64,000 nucleotides of DNA from Candidatus Gastranaerophilales bacterium (GTDB lineage Bacteria; Cyanobacteriota; Vampirovibrionia; Gastranaerophilales; Gastranaerophilaceae), in assembly GCA_944325175.1 (NCBI GenBank), contig CALUYZ010000007.1:1-64000 (forward strand), given 5' to 3'. A program made the translations under genes and the position numbers. Position 1 is the first letter of the stretch. Every line of letters starts with the position of its first letter. The notes under the pieces are model-generated. The model did no database searches. It saw nothing but the letters and a program-made list of their open reading frames with translations, and was not told the DNA's origin. Shown here piece by piece: positions 8,830 through 17,566 of this stretch.

Positions 8830-10476
8830 TTAAAGGGTTGATGCAAAATTTTTCATATTTGAAATAAATTTATTGCACAAAGTGCCAAAATCGTTTTTAT
8901 CTGTAATTATTTCGATATAGCAAAGTTTTTTACCTTTGAGGGTTTTAATTTCATTGATTGTTTCAATAAAATCTTTTGTGGTTAAAACTTTTTTTGAATA
9001 AAAATCTTTGTTGTCGGAAAAAGCTTGCATGAGCTTGATGTAGTTCCAGTTTGTTATATCGTTGAATTTGTCGTTCGGGTCTTTGGATAAAACTCTTTCA
9101 ACCGTATATCCGCTATTGTTTAAGACAAAAATAACAGGGTGCAAATCATATTCGAAAAAATTTGCAGCCTCTTGAACGGTTAATTGGTGGGCGCCTTCGC
9201 CTGTAAACATGATATGGTTTCTTTTTTTATCTGCAAGCATTGCACCAAATAAAGCAGGTGTTGCCCAACCGATTGAACCCCAAAGGGTTTGAGAAATGTA
9301 TTCCATTTTGCTTTTTAAATTTAAAAAAGCGCCGGATAAGCTTACAAGCCCTGTTTCCATTGTAAAAACATCATTTTCATCAAACAAAGTTTCAATTATG
9401 GGTAAAATGTCATCGGTTTGAATTTTTTCTTTGCCTGTTATTTTTTTGGTTGTTTGTTTAAAATTATTTTTTTCAAAAGTTTTTGTGATTTTTTCGTTTA
9501 ATTTTGAAATAATATCTTGAATTAAGACATTTTTATAAATTTTGCCCTGAATTATAACTTCATCTTTTTTAATTTCAATGTCAATTTCTTTTTCAAATGC
9601 GCTAAAACCACCGGTGTTTAAATCGACATTCAAAAAACCCATTGTTATTATTAAATCTGAAGCTTTTATTGTTTCTTGAACGGAAGGCGACAATTTGCCT
9701 GCATTTACACCGATAAAATTTGAATTTAGTTCGTCTATAACGCCTTTTCCCATTAAAAAGGTTCCAAACTTCATATTTGTTTTATCAATAAAGTTTAAAA
9801 TTTCATTTTGAAGCTTGTATCTTTTGCATAAATAATCAAAAAATATAACAGGATTTTTTGATTTTTCAATTAGTGAAACAATTTTATCAGCTGCTTCATT
9901 TAGCGTTAATTCTTCTGATTTTTTGTAATTTATTTTGTCAAAATCATCTTCTTTAATTAAATGCTCTGTCACATCTATTGGAATTGCAATATAAACAGGC
10001 ATTTTCTCGTTAACAAAAACATCAAAAATTCTGTCTATTTCTTCTTTTGCATTGTCAAAATTTAGAAATGCCGTTGTTTTAACAACATTTTTGTATGCAT
10101 TTTGAAAATTATGGTAATTAACATCTGAAAAATTGTGATGAACAATAACATTTTTTTCTATAAAAGATGTTTTTGGGGTGCCTACTATATGAATAACAGG
10201 AACATTTTCAGCCATAGAACCGGCTATGCCGTTTATTGCGCTTAATTCGCCAACTCCATAAGTGGTAACTATTGCGCCATAGCCTTTTATTCTTGCATAA
10301 CCGTCTGCTGCATAGCTTGCGTTTAGCTCGTTTGTGCAATTTGTCCAATTTAGTTCATCATCTTTTATAATTGCATCTAAAATATTGAAGTTATAATCTC
10401 CGGGAAGCCCAAAGACATTTTCAATTCCCAAAAATTTTAATTTTTTAACAAGATAATCTGCAACTTTAATTTCCAT
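8830..10476 (-). CDS. Thiamine-diphosphate-dependent alpha-keto-acid decarboxylase (pyruvate/indolepyruvate type)
   Basis: 548 residues, the normal length for the PDC/IpdC/KdcA family, which decarboxylates 2-keto acids to aldehydes in the cytoplasm. Family landmarks are in place: GLPGDYN (23-29), the ThDP-activating Glu50 (TNELNASYAADGYAR), the active-site His113-His114 pair, and Glu460 in NNSGYTVE, equivalent to the catalytic Glu of yeast and Zymomonas enzymes. The metal-binding motif, usually GDG, reads GEG at 426-428 (GEGAHQLT), a conservative but uncommon change. The substrate (pyruvate, indolepyruvate or branched keto acids) cannot be decided from sequence. The gene stands alone between terminators, so it is probably monocistronic. 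With an alcohol dehydrogenase elsewhere it would give a fermentative ethanol or fusel-alcohol route. Confidence 0.88.
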   Translation of the reverse strand: MEIKVADYLVKKLKFLGIENVFGLPGDYNFNILDAIIKDDELNWTNCTNELNASYAADGYARIKGYGAIVTTYGVGELSAINGIAGSMAENVPVIHIVGTPKTSFIEKNVIVHHNFSDVNYHNFQNAYKNVVKTTAFLNFDNAKEEIDRIFDVFVNEKMPVYIAIPIDVTEHLIKEDDFDKINYKKSEELTLNEAADKIVSLIEKSKNPVIFFDYLCKRYKLQNEILNFIDKTNMKFGTFLMGKGVIDELNSNFIGVNAGKLSPSVQETIKASDLIITMGFLNVDLNTGGFSAFEKEIDIEIKKDEVIIQGKIYKNVLIQDIISKLNEKITKTFEKNNFKQTTKKITGKEKIQTDDILPIIETLFDENDVFTMETGLVSLSGAFLNLKSKMEYISQTLWGSIGWATPALFGAMLADKKRNHIMFTGEGAHQLTVQEAANFFEYDLHPVIFVLNNSGYTVERVLSKDPNDKFNDITNWNYIKLMQAFSDNKDFYSKKVLTTKDFIETINEIKTLKGKKLCYIEIITDKNDFGTLCNKFISNMKNFASTL

Positions 10477-10559
10477 TTTAATGCTCCAAATAATTGCTAC
10501 ATGTATAGTAATTCTAAAACAAAAATAAAGCTTATGTCATTATCTTGATAAAATCTTTA

Positions 10560-10587
10560 TAAAAAAAGCCCCTTTGTTTGGGGCTTT
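10560..10587 (-). terminator. Terminator of the LysM-like protein gene
   Basis: AAAGCCCC (10565-10572) and GGGGCTTT (10580-10587) form the stem. Read on the minus strand it ends in seven T residues, eight bases after the stop of the gene at 10595. Confidence 0.85.
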
Positions 10588-10594
10588 ATATATT

Positions 10595-12586
10595 TTATTC
10601 CTCTTGATTTGCAAGAACGTATAGTTCTGCAAGAATCGGCATATATTTTTCTTGAGTTGCACTGTCTAAGTTTCTTATGGCATCTATTATTTTATCGCTT
10701 GAATTGTAGTTAGAATATAATTTGCCGATTATATTTTGCGCTTCTTCTTTTGTCATATTCGAGGTATCAACATTTTCAAGCAAATTTTCAACTGTATTAT
10801 TGCTTATATTTGTGGTTCTGTAATATTCACTTGATTTGCTTGCAATTTCATCTGAATTATCATAACCAAACGAGTTAAAATATTCTTTAAGTGCGTTGGT
10901 TTCGCCACCGCCCCATTGGTCTTGCTGAATGTCTGAAACGTATTGAGATGCAAGCTCATAATCGTTTGTAACGCCTGCTTTATCAATTCTATCTCCGTAA
11001 TTATAGAGATCTTTACTGTCTAAGCTTTTTTCAAGGCTTCTTTCGTTTTCTGTGCCTGTTTTATTATAGGCGCGTTTGATGTCTGTCATTAATTCATCTG
11101 AAATATTATAGTTGCCGTTTTCATCAGAGCCAAATATTGCCTTCATTACTTCATCTTCGTTGTATGTGCTGCTATAATTACCGTAGTAACTTATATTGCT
11201 TGGGTTTGTTAAACTTTTTTCTATGTCGTTTGCAATTAAAGATGCGATTTCTTCTTTTTGGGCTGCATCTCCCTCATTATAAGCCTGTTGAAGGGCGTTT
11301 ACCATTTTTGTACACATTTCAGGATTATCTTTATAAGCTTCTAATAGCGAACTTTGAACCTCATCGCCTGAATATATTTGCGCAAGTTCATAAACAGCAT
11401 TATAATTGCCGCTTTCTATGTATTCGTTAATAAAATCAACGGCACCTTCAGGATTATTTTTGATGTTGTTTGAAATGGCTGTAAGTTCTTGAGTCATATC
11501 ATCAGAGCCTTGTCTTGCAAACGGTTGTACAAGCCCATCATCAATATCTTCACCGCTTACTTTTGCCATATATGTTGCGCCACCTTCGCTATCGTACATA
11601 ACCGAAGGAAGTGCGGACCATTCGCCTGTTTCAGGGTCTTTATAAAATTCTGCGCTTGTACCGTCAGAATATGTTACGCTTTTTGTTCTGCCACCGTCAA
11701 TATATTTTTCTTCAGCAATTTCTTTATCGGTGTATTCAAGAGCTGTCATTGTGTTTTGAGAATTTATACAGGCAGCATCTATATCTGCTTGAGTTATGTT
11801 TGAATCATCAAGAGAATATGTTCCGTCATCATTTTTAACAACTCCAAGCGCAAGAGCATCTTCCTGTTGATTTTTGGCTGCTTGTTGCTCGGCTTTTGCT
11901 TGTTCTATTGAACCTTCTGTTTCTTGAATATTTGTTTCAATGCTTGCTATGTGTTCGTCTAATTTTGCAAGTTCTTCTTGATATTCATCTTTTTCATCAG
12001 CATATTCTTGTTTTAGCTCATCTAATTCTTTCTTATATTGTTCAAGTTCTGATTTTTTGGTATCAATCAGCTCTTGTTTTTCATCTGCTTTACTTTTGGC
12101 GTCATCTTGTTTTTGAAGTGCATCAAGATATGCTTGTTTTGCATCTTCAAGCGCTGCTTGCAAATTTGCTTTATCTTCATCACTTGCATTGTTATATTCT
12201 GATAATTTTGAACTGTAATCAGCTAAGGCGGAATTTAGAGAAATGTTGGCATCTGAAAGTTCTTTTTGTGCGTCTGAAAGCTCTTTTTGTGCGCCTGTAA
12301 TTTCTTCTTGTTTGGTTGAAACATTTGTTTGAATTTCATCCATTGCATATTCAAGAGGAATAAAAACCTGATCTCCTGCGCATAAAACTTCGCCTTGTCT
12401 TTGAATTGCAGTATTTTTTTCCTGATTATATTGTTGTAATTGATTACAAAGGGCCTGAATTTCTTGAGCGCTTGCACCTTCTCCAAGCTGGTTTGCAGCT
12501 ATATTCCAATAGCAATCATTGCGGTTTCCCGTTCCCCAGGCATCAACCTTAATTGAATTCAGTGCTGAAATTTTGTCTTCGCTCAT
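10595..12586 (-). CDS. LysM-like N-terminal domain plus long coiled coil, unknown function
   Basis: 663 residues from the ATG at 12586, chosen because AAGGAAGGAAAAGGA lies just before it. An in-frame start 42 bases upstream (12628) has no such site. Residues about 5-85 look like a LysM-type fold: WGTGNRNDCYWNIAANQLG at the front and 'GEVLCAGDQVFIPL' at the end, the usual pattern of a peptidoglycan/chitin-binding motif. There follows a heptad-rich coiled coil of about 150 residues (Glu/Lys/Gln/Ala), then an Asp/Asn/Tyr-rich helical C-terminal half without recognised motifs. There is no signal peptide. The protein is very acidic. I do not recognise the whole protein; a structural or cell-wall-associated role is a guess. 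Confidence 0.7.
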   Translation of the reverse strand: MSEDKISALNSIKVDAWGTGNRNDCYWNIAANQLGEGASAQEIQALCNQLQQYNQEKNTAIQRQGEVLCAGDQVFIPLEYAMDEIQTNVSTKQEEITGAQKELSDAQKELSDANISLNSALADYSSKLSEYNNASDEDKANLQAALEDAKQAYLDALQKQDDAKSKADEKQELIDTKKSELEQYKKELDELKQEYADEKDEYQEELAKLDEHIASIETNIQETEGSIEQAKAEQQAAKNQQEDALALGVVKNDDGTYSLDDSNITQADIDAACINSQNTMTALEYTDKEIAEEKYIDGGRTKSVTYSDGTSAEFYKDPETGEWSALPSVMYDSEGGATYMAKVSGEDIDDGLVQPFARQGSDDMTQELTAISNNIKNNPEGAVDFINEYIESGNYNAVYELAQIYSGDEVQSSLLEAYKDNPEMCTKMVNALQQAYNEGDAAQKEEIASLIANDIEKSLTNPSNISYYGNYSSTYNEDEVMKAIFGSDENGNYNISDELMTDIKRAYNKTGTENERSLEKSLDSKDLYNYGDRIDKAGVTNDYELASQYVSDIQQDQWGGGETNALKEYFNSFGYDNSDEIASKSSEYYRTTNISNNTVENLLENVDTSNMTKEEAQNIIGKLYSNYNSSDKIIDAIRNLDSATQEKYMPILAELYVLANQEE

Positions 12587-12726
12587 AATTTTTCCTTTTC
12601 CTTCCTTTACCTTTATATTAATCGGCAAATGTCCATAAAAGCTTTAAAACAAGAAAAAAACCGCTTTACAAATGTTTACAATTATAATAATTTGCCTTTT
12701 AAATTTTTGTTTGATAGATTTTAGAA

Positions 12727-14388
12727 ATGGAGTTTATTAAAAAAAATAAAATTTTATTAATATTATTGGTTTTGGCTGCTTTTTGCCTTTATTTATCGGT
12801 TGGAACCGTTGCAAATGTTTATATAGATGTAGGAAGAGAAATTTATTATCCAAAAGCCATTTTAGAGGGAAAAATTTTATATAAAGATTTATTTTGCATC
12901 TATGGACCTTTTTCCTATTTGCTAAACGCATTTTTATATAAAGTTTTTAAAGAAAGCCTTAATACTTTATATTTTGCAGGAAGTTTGTCTGCCCTTTTAA
13001 TTGTTTCTTTTGTTTATTTAATTTCAAAAAAATTTTTAACTAACTTTGTTTCAATCTCAATAACTTTGTTTGTAATTATAACAGGTTGTCTTGCAACAAG
13101 AATTTTTAATTATACTCTTCCTTATTCTTATGCTGTTTTGTATGGTCTTGTTTGCTTTTTAGCTTCTCTTTATTTTTTAATAAAATATGAAGAAGAAAAA
13201 AAAGAAAGAAACATCCTTTTAGCTTCTTTGTTTGGGGGGTTATCTTTTGTAAATAAATATGATTTTTTGCTTTATATAATTCCTTTTTCTGTAGTTATTT
13301 TTAAAACAAAAAATTTAAAATTAATTCTGAAATCATATTTTTTATACCTTTTGCCCGTTATTCTTTCTTTTGCATTTTTATTTTTTCAAGGTTTAACAAT
13401 ATCAAATTTAATCAATATGGCAAATGTGATTAAAAATTTCACCTTAACGGATGCAATGAAAAACTTTTATACAACACAAGGGGTTTACTATACAAACAAG
13501 GTTTGGTTTGGGTGGTTTGAATCTTTAATTTCAGATTTTATATATTTAATTTTTATAATTCCTTCGATTGTTTTATTTAAGAAAGAAAATAAATTTTTAA
13601 AGATTTTAGCTTCTTTTGTTATTTTAATTTGCTTTGTTTTGGGTTCTGTTTATATCAGGCAAACGGATTATCTTTTTTTAACGTTTTTAACTTTAGTTTT
13701 ATTTGTTTTTAGATTTAATAAGAACAATTTTTCAGAAAATATTCTTATTTTAAGCTCGCTTTCAATAAGTTTAAAATCTCTGTGGGGTTTGTCACACGTT
13801 AATTACGGCATTTACTATGCACCTGTTATTTTTATTTCATTTTTTATAATTGTGAAAAATAACTTAAATAAAACTTTGCTAAATTCATTGGCTGTGTTTT
13901 TGCTTGTTATGTCAGCTGCATATTTTTCCGTGAATTTGTCTTGGATAGTTAATATAAAAGGAAAAATTGAAACCAAAAAAGGTACCGTAACAACTGTTGA
14001 CGAGTGGGGCAATATAACAAAAGAATTAATTAACTATATTGACACCATAAAAGAAGACAACCCCAACATTTTAATTTTGCCTGAAGGGTTAATTATAAAT
14101 TTCTTGGCAAATAAAAAAAATACACCGGAAGGGTTTTATAATTCACTAATTCCCCTTTATACAGAGGGTTTTGGCGAAGATAAAATAATAGACCATTATA
14201 AAAAAAATTCGCCTGATTATTTTGTTTTAACCAATATGCAAACAGGAAGCTATAACAAGGGTGAAATTTGCAATACTTACGCTTTTGAAATTTGTAAATT
14301 TATTTTGGAAAATTATATTCCGATTAAAAAAATTGAAGATAAAAATTCAAAAATACTTATATTTAAAAAAGAGAGGGGCAATTTATGA
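12727..14388 (+). CDS. GT-C type membrane glycosyltransferase (GT39/PMT-like)
   Basis: 553 residues with about ten to eleven hydrophobic segments and a short soluble C-terminal domain (from about 430). The start of the first loop, 'VGREIYYPKAILEGKILYKDLFCIYGP' in spirit (residues 35-60), carries an acidic residue (D35) and the layout typical of dolichyl/undecaprenyl-phosphate-sugar glycosyltransferases of the ArnT/PMT/GT39 group. Such enzymes move sugars from a lipid carrier to an extracytoplasmic acceptor. The acceptor here is unknown. It overlaps the next gene by 4 nt (ATGA), so the two are translationally coupled. Confidence 0.75.
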   Translation: MEFIKKNKILLILLVLAAFCLYLSVGTVANVYIDVGREIYYPKAILEGKILYKDLFCIYGPFSYLLNAFLYKVFKESLNTLYFAGSLSALLIVSFVYLISKKFLTNFVSISITLFVIITGCLATRIFNYTLPYSYAVLYGLVCFLASLYFLIKYEEEKKERNILLASLFGGLSFVNKYDFLLYIIPFSVVIFKTKNLKLILKSYFLYLLPVILSFAFLFFQGLTISNLINMANVIKNFTLTDAMKNFYTTQGVYYTNKVWFGWFESLISDFIYLIFIIPSIVLFKKENKFLKILASFVILICFVLGSVYIRQTDYLFLTFLTLVLFVFRFNKNNFSENILILSSLSISLKSLWGLSHVNYGIYYAPVIFISFFIIVKNNLNKTLLNSLAVFLLVMSAAYFSVNLSWIVNIKGKIETKKGTVTTVDEWGNITKELINYIDTIKEDNPNILILPEGLIINFLANKKNTPEGFYNSLIPLYTEGFGEDKIIDHYKKNSPDYFVLTNMQTGSYNKGEICNTYAFEICKFILENYIPIKKIEDKNSKILIFKKERGNL

Positions 14389-14828
14389 TATTTGATGATT
14401 TTAAAAATTTTGATTTATATGATATTGATGAAACAGTTAAAAATTTTATTTTAAATATAGACCCAAACATCTCAACAGGGCGCCATATAATTTCAGATAA
14501 GGTATTTATAAATATTGACGAATACAAAACAAGAGATGACAGTGAAACTAAACTTGAAGCCCACAGAAAATATATAGATATTCAATTTTTAATTCAAGGG
14601 GAAGAAAAAGTTTATATAACAGATAGAAACAACCTAAAAGTTAATGTTGAATATAATGATGAAAAAGACATCGAATTTTTTGAAAAAACAGATAAAAAAT
14701 TAAACGTTGTTTATTTAGAAAAAAACAAATTCGTTGTTTTATATCCTGATGATGTTCACAGCCCCTGTATGAACTATGAAAACGAAAATAAACCTGTAAA
14801 AAAGGCGATTGTTAAAATAAAAATTTAA
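14385..14828 (+). CDS. YhcH/YjgK/YiaL family cupin-like protein (DUF386)
   Basis: 147 residues, the usual length of the family. Diagnostic stretches are 'EAHRKYIDIQFLIQGEEKVY' (about 62-82) and 'FVVLYPDDVHSPCM' near the C-terminus, which hold the His and acidic residues of the cupin metal site (E62, H64, D69 and H125 by rough count). Members such as EbgC and NanQ act on sugars as mutarotase or anomerase-like enzymes. The 4-nt overlap with the preceding glycosyltransferase suggests that it supports the same sugar pathway. Confidence 0.85.
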   Translation: MIFDDFKNFDLYDIDETVKNFILNIDPNISTGRHIISDKVFINIDEYKTRDDSETKLEAHRKYIDIQFLIQGEEKVYITDRNNLKVNVEYNDEKDIEFFEKTDKKLNVVYLEKNKFVVLYPDDVHSPCMNYENENKPVKKAIVKIKI

Positions 14829-14829
14829 A

Positions 14830-14858
14830 AAGGGCTTCTTTAATTTAAAGAAGCCCTT
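14830..14858. terminator. Bidirectional terminator between convergent genes
   Basis: A 13-bp stem, AAGGGCTTCTTTA with TAAAGAAGCCCTT, around a 3-base loop. The minus strand is followed by TTTTTAAATTT, so it serves the SLH gene. It is also the only hairpin after the plus-strand YhcH gene. Confidence 0.8.
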
Positions 14859-14916
14859 AAAGGAGGTCAAAACAACAAACCGTTCCTTTTTGATTATTTT
14901 ATAAAATTGTTGTTTT

Positions 14917-16848
14917 TTAGTTATTACCAAAGGCAATGGTAACTGTTTCTTTGGGGTTAACCCTTGAGATTCTGTTACCTGAACCGTCTACAACGTATGT
15001 GATTTCATCACCTGCGTTTTGGAATAAGCCCATTGTGCCTGATAGTGCGGTTCTTGTTAAGTCAACAGGAGCTTTAAGGGTTGTTTTAATGCCGTCACCA
15101 TAGCTTCTGCCTGCGGCTTTAAAGTTAGCTGAAAGCAATTCGCCCGTACCTGTACCAACTTGGTCTAATAATGCTTCAGATGCGTTACCTAAACCAACAA
15201 GCATACCGCCAACGGTTCTGCCTACGTTACCTAAGGTTGAACCAACCAAAGTAAATGGCATTTCAATGAATCTTATAATACCGTTTACATCTTTTTGTTT
15301 TTCAATTCTTGCGGTTAAAACTTGTTTTGGTAACGGGTGTTTGCAGCCGTTGCAATCAACAATTTCCGTAAATGCAAGTTTAAGTGCGCCGTCATCACAT
15401 TTAGACGGTCTTACAACTTCTGTTACTTTACCGTTTACTCGGCTTCCGCAAGGGAATGTAACGCCGTCTATTGTAATTTCGTGTTTGGTTACAGCTGCAA
15501 ATCTTTCACCAACGTTTGCGTTTTTAGCGTTAATTATATCTTTCATTTCTAAAGATAAAGTAGGAATACAAACGGGTGTTTCTTTTTCTACATAAGTTGT
15601 TTTAGAAGGACCTATTGCTGTTTTTGTTTGAGCAGTGTCGTATCCCCCTGCAATTCTTACGTTTTGAAGCATTGATGAAATTTCAGCACGTGTTGCATTG
15701 TCTTTTGGTCTGATTTTATTAGGTGTTTGGCTGTCTTTTAAGGCACCGTTATCTATTGCCTTTGCAACATGTTCTTTTGCCCAAGCGGGAACTTGGTTAC
15801 CGTCTTGATATTTGCTTAAAATTTCATCAGCTTTGCAAGCATCCATTGGGCAGTTTACGCCTTTAGATAAAATGCTCATAGCTTCGCACCTTGTAATTGG
15901 GCTGTTTGGCATAAATTTGCCGTCAGGGTGTCCTGCTAACATATCGGATGAAACACCTTTATTAATTGCTTCATAAGCCCAGTGGTTTTTTGGAACATCT
16001 TTAAAATCGCCTGAAGCGCTTAGAGGTGTATTTTCAAGGTTGTAGCCTTTTACAACCATTTGCGCCATTTCAGCACGTGAGATATTTTTGTTTGGTTTAA
16101 ACATATTATCAGGATACCCCACAACAACGCATTGGTCTGTTAAGCGGTTAATTTCGCCTGATGCCCAATAGTTGTTTGGAACATCGGGGTATTTTTGATC
16201 AAACATGCCAGAAGCACCACCTGTAGCACAGCCGCAATCTGATTTAGAATTGCAGCAAGGCTCCATTTCTTTGTAGATAGCCTTCATTGTGTTTGGTGAT
16301 TGAATGTTTGGTTCAGGGCAGCAAGCGCTTTTTGGAAGAATTTTTTCATCTAAAATAGGAGCTGCTGCACCCGTTAAACATTGGTCTTCAACCGGAACGC
16401 CCGCAATCATACCCATTTTTGAATCTTTAATGATTGCAACATTGTTGGGTTCACCCACAACGGCACTATTTGCATTTGTGTATACTGAATTTGGGTATGT
16501 GTAGGTTTGAAGGTTTGTGTTTACTTTGCTATCGTCGTAGCAAGGTTTTGCGCACTTATCTTGTTTGCACTTGTTGCAATTATCCATTGCCTTCTGGCAT
16601 GGGTCGCACGGTGCTGCTGCTCCCGTTTCGCATGGGTCGCATTTCTTCTTTTTTTTTGCCTTTTTACATTTGCATTTGTCTTCTGCTTGTTTGCATTTAG
16701 AACATGTTGCAGTATCAGGCGTTACCTTTTGAACTGATTCAACAGGGCAAGCACCGCCTGTAGAGCATGCAGCAAAACTTACAGGTACCGTAAAGGCAAA
16801 AACGGTAGCAACTAAAGTAGCTGTCAAAAAGAATTTTTTTGTGGTCAT
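14917..16848 (-). CDS. S-layer-homology (SLH) protein with cysteine-rich N-terminal region
   Basis: 643 residues from the ATG at 16848, which follows AAAGGAGG; an upstream in-frame ATG at 16884 lacks such a site. Signal peptide: MTTKKFF then a hydrophobic run ending VSFAA, with Cys next. Residues ~25-100 are packed with about twenty Cys between Lys (CSKCKQ, CKCKK, CDPC, CNKCKQDKC). Three SLH repeats follow (about 225-420: 'YPDVPNNYWASGEINRL', 'FKDVPKNHWAYEAINK', 'VPAWAKEHVAKAIDNG', each with an ITR/ISRAEM-type motif). SLH domains bind peptidoglycan-linked polymer. The C-terminal 230 residues form a predicted beta domain (FPCGSRVNGKV) and an amphipathic region. There is no obvious porin barrel, unlike cyanobacterial SLH porins. 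It is probably an abundant cell-envelope protein; the Cys cluster may form disulfides or bind metal. Confidence 0.8.
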   Translation of the reverse strand: MTTKKFFLTATLVATVFAFTVPVSFAACSTGGACPVESVQKVTPDTATCSKCKQAEDKCKCKKAKKKKKCDPCETGAAAPCDPCQKAMDNCNKCKQDKCAKPCYDDSKVNTNLQTYTYPNSVYTNANSAVVGEPNNVAIIKDSKMGMIAGVPVEDQCLTGAAAPILDEKILPKSACCPEPNIQSPNTMKAIYKEMEPCCNSKSDCGCATGGASGMFDQKYPDVPNNYWASGEINRLTDQCVVVGYPDNMFKPNKNISRAEMAQMVVKGYNLENTPLSASGDFKDVPKNHWAYEAINKGVSSDMLAGHPDGKFMPNSPITRCEAMSILSKGVNCPMDACKADEILSKYQDGNQVPAWAKEHVAKAIDNGALKDSQTPNKIRPKDNATRAEISSMLQNVRIAGGYDTAQTKTAIGPSKTTYVEKETPVCIPTLSLEMKDIINAKNANVGERFAAVTKHEITIDGVTFPCGSRVNGKVTEVVRPSKCDDGALKLAFTEIVDCNGCKHPLPKQVLTARIEKQKDVNGIIRFIEMPFTLVGSTLGNVGRTVGGMLVGLGNASEALLDQVGTGTGELLSANFKAAGRSYGDGIKTTLKAPVDLTRTALSGTMGLFQNAGDEITYVVDGSGNRISRVNPKETVTIAFGNN

Positions 16849-16883
16849 CTTTCCTCCTTTTATTAAAGAAATATTTTTGTTCA

Positions 16884-16936
16884 TGCAAAAAGTGCATAAT
16901 TAACTATTTAGCTTTAGTTGAATTATGCACTTTTAA
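16884..16936 (-). terminator. Strong terminator downstream of the HEAT-like gene
   Basis: AAAAGTGCATAATT (16888-16901) pairs with AATTATGCACTTTT (16921-16934), extended by AACT/AGTT after a one-base bulge. On the minus strand the stem is followed by TTTTT. It lies only about 40 nt before the SLH start, so the SLH promoter must overlap it or lie in the short gap. Confidence 0.8.
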
Positions 16937-17064
16937 AATATTATCTTCATTGCCACTATCGACTATCTTTGTGGGTTATTTTATTTTGTTTTATTGTCCC
17001 ATCCGATATTTTTTTGTCAAAAAGGGCAAGGGGGTTGGATTTTACGGATATTATGAGAAAAGGG

Positions 17065-17391
17065 TTAGAAAGTTCCTTCAATTTCTTTAATAATATAATC
17101 ACTGACCCAAACAAAGTTTTTGTTTGCTTCCGCTAATTGTCTTAAAGGATTAATTGAATTTTCACCGATTCTAATTAAGCTCATAGCGGCAACACCTCTT
17201 TGAACGCCTTTAGAGCCGGTTAATTTATCAATAAGAAATTCAATGGCGCAATCACCATAGCTTACAATTTCATTTTCAATAGCGCTTTTTAAATTGTTAT
17301 CTGCACTGTTTAATTTTTCAAATAAATTTGAAAGTTCAAATTTAATGTCTTTAATTTCTCTAATTGCGCTATTTGTGAGTACTGCCTGCAT
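17065..17391 (-). CDS. Small HEAT-repeat-like protein
   Basis: 108 residues, all helical. 'AIEFLIDKLTGSKGVQRGVAAMSLIRIGENSINPLRQL' (about 50-88) has the paired-helix layout of a HEAT-type repeat with the conserved Ala/Arg/Ile-Gly pattern. No enzyme motif. GGAGATGAA before the ATG supports the start. It is probably a protein-protein interaction module; partner unknown. It is followed by its own terminator, so it is not clearly co-transcribed with the SLH gene. Confidence 0.7.
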   Translation of the reverse strand: MQAVLTNSAIREIKDIKFELSNLFEKLNSADNNLKSAIENEIVSYGDCAIEFLIDKLTGSKGVQRGVAAMSLIRIGENSINPLRQLAEANKNFVWVSDYIIKEIEGTF

Positions 17392-17566
17392 TTCATCTCC
17401 TTTATGTGTTATTTTATATTCTGAATTATAAGTGAAAAAAAATGAAAACTCGTTTTTTTTAATATAATCTTTATATCAAAGTAAAGCTTTATAAAGATTA
17501 CCCCCGATAATCTAATTGTAAGCCGTATTTTAGCCTTTTATATTTTTTAAAAAGGAGGGCTTTTTT

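Noticed and set aside
11137-12300. Plus-strand frames of 75-134 codons opposite the LysM-like gene
   Set aside because: They are antisense to a coherent coiled-coil protein, are rich in Leu/Phe/His/Cys in a way expected from the complement, and have no start signals.
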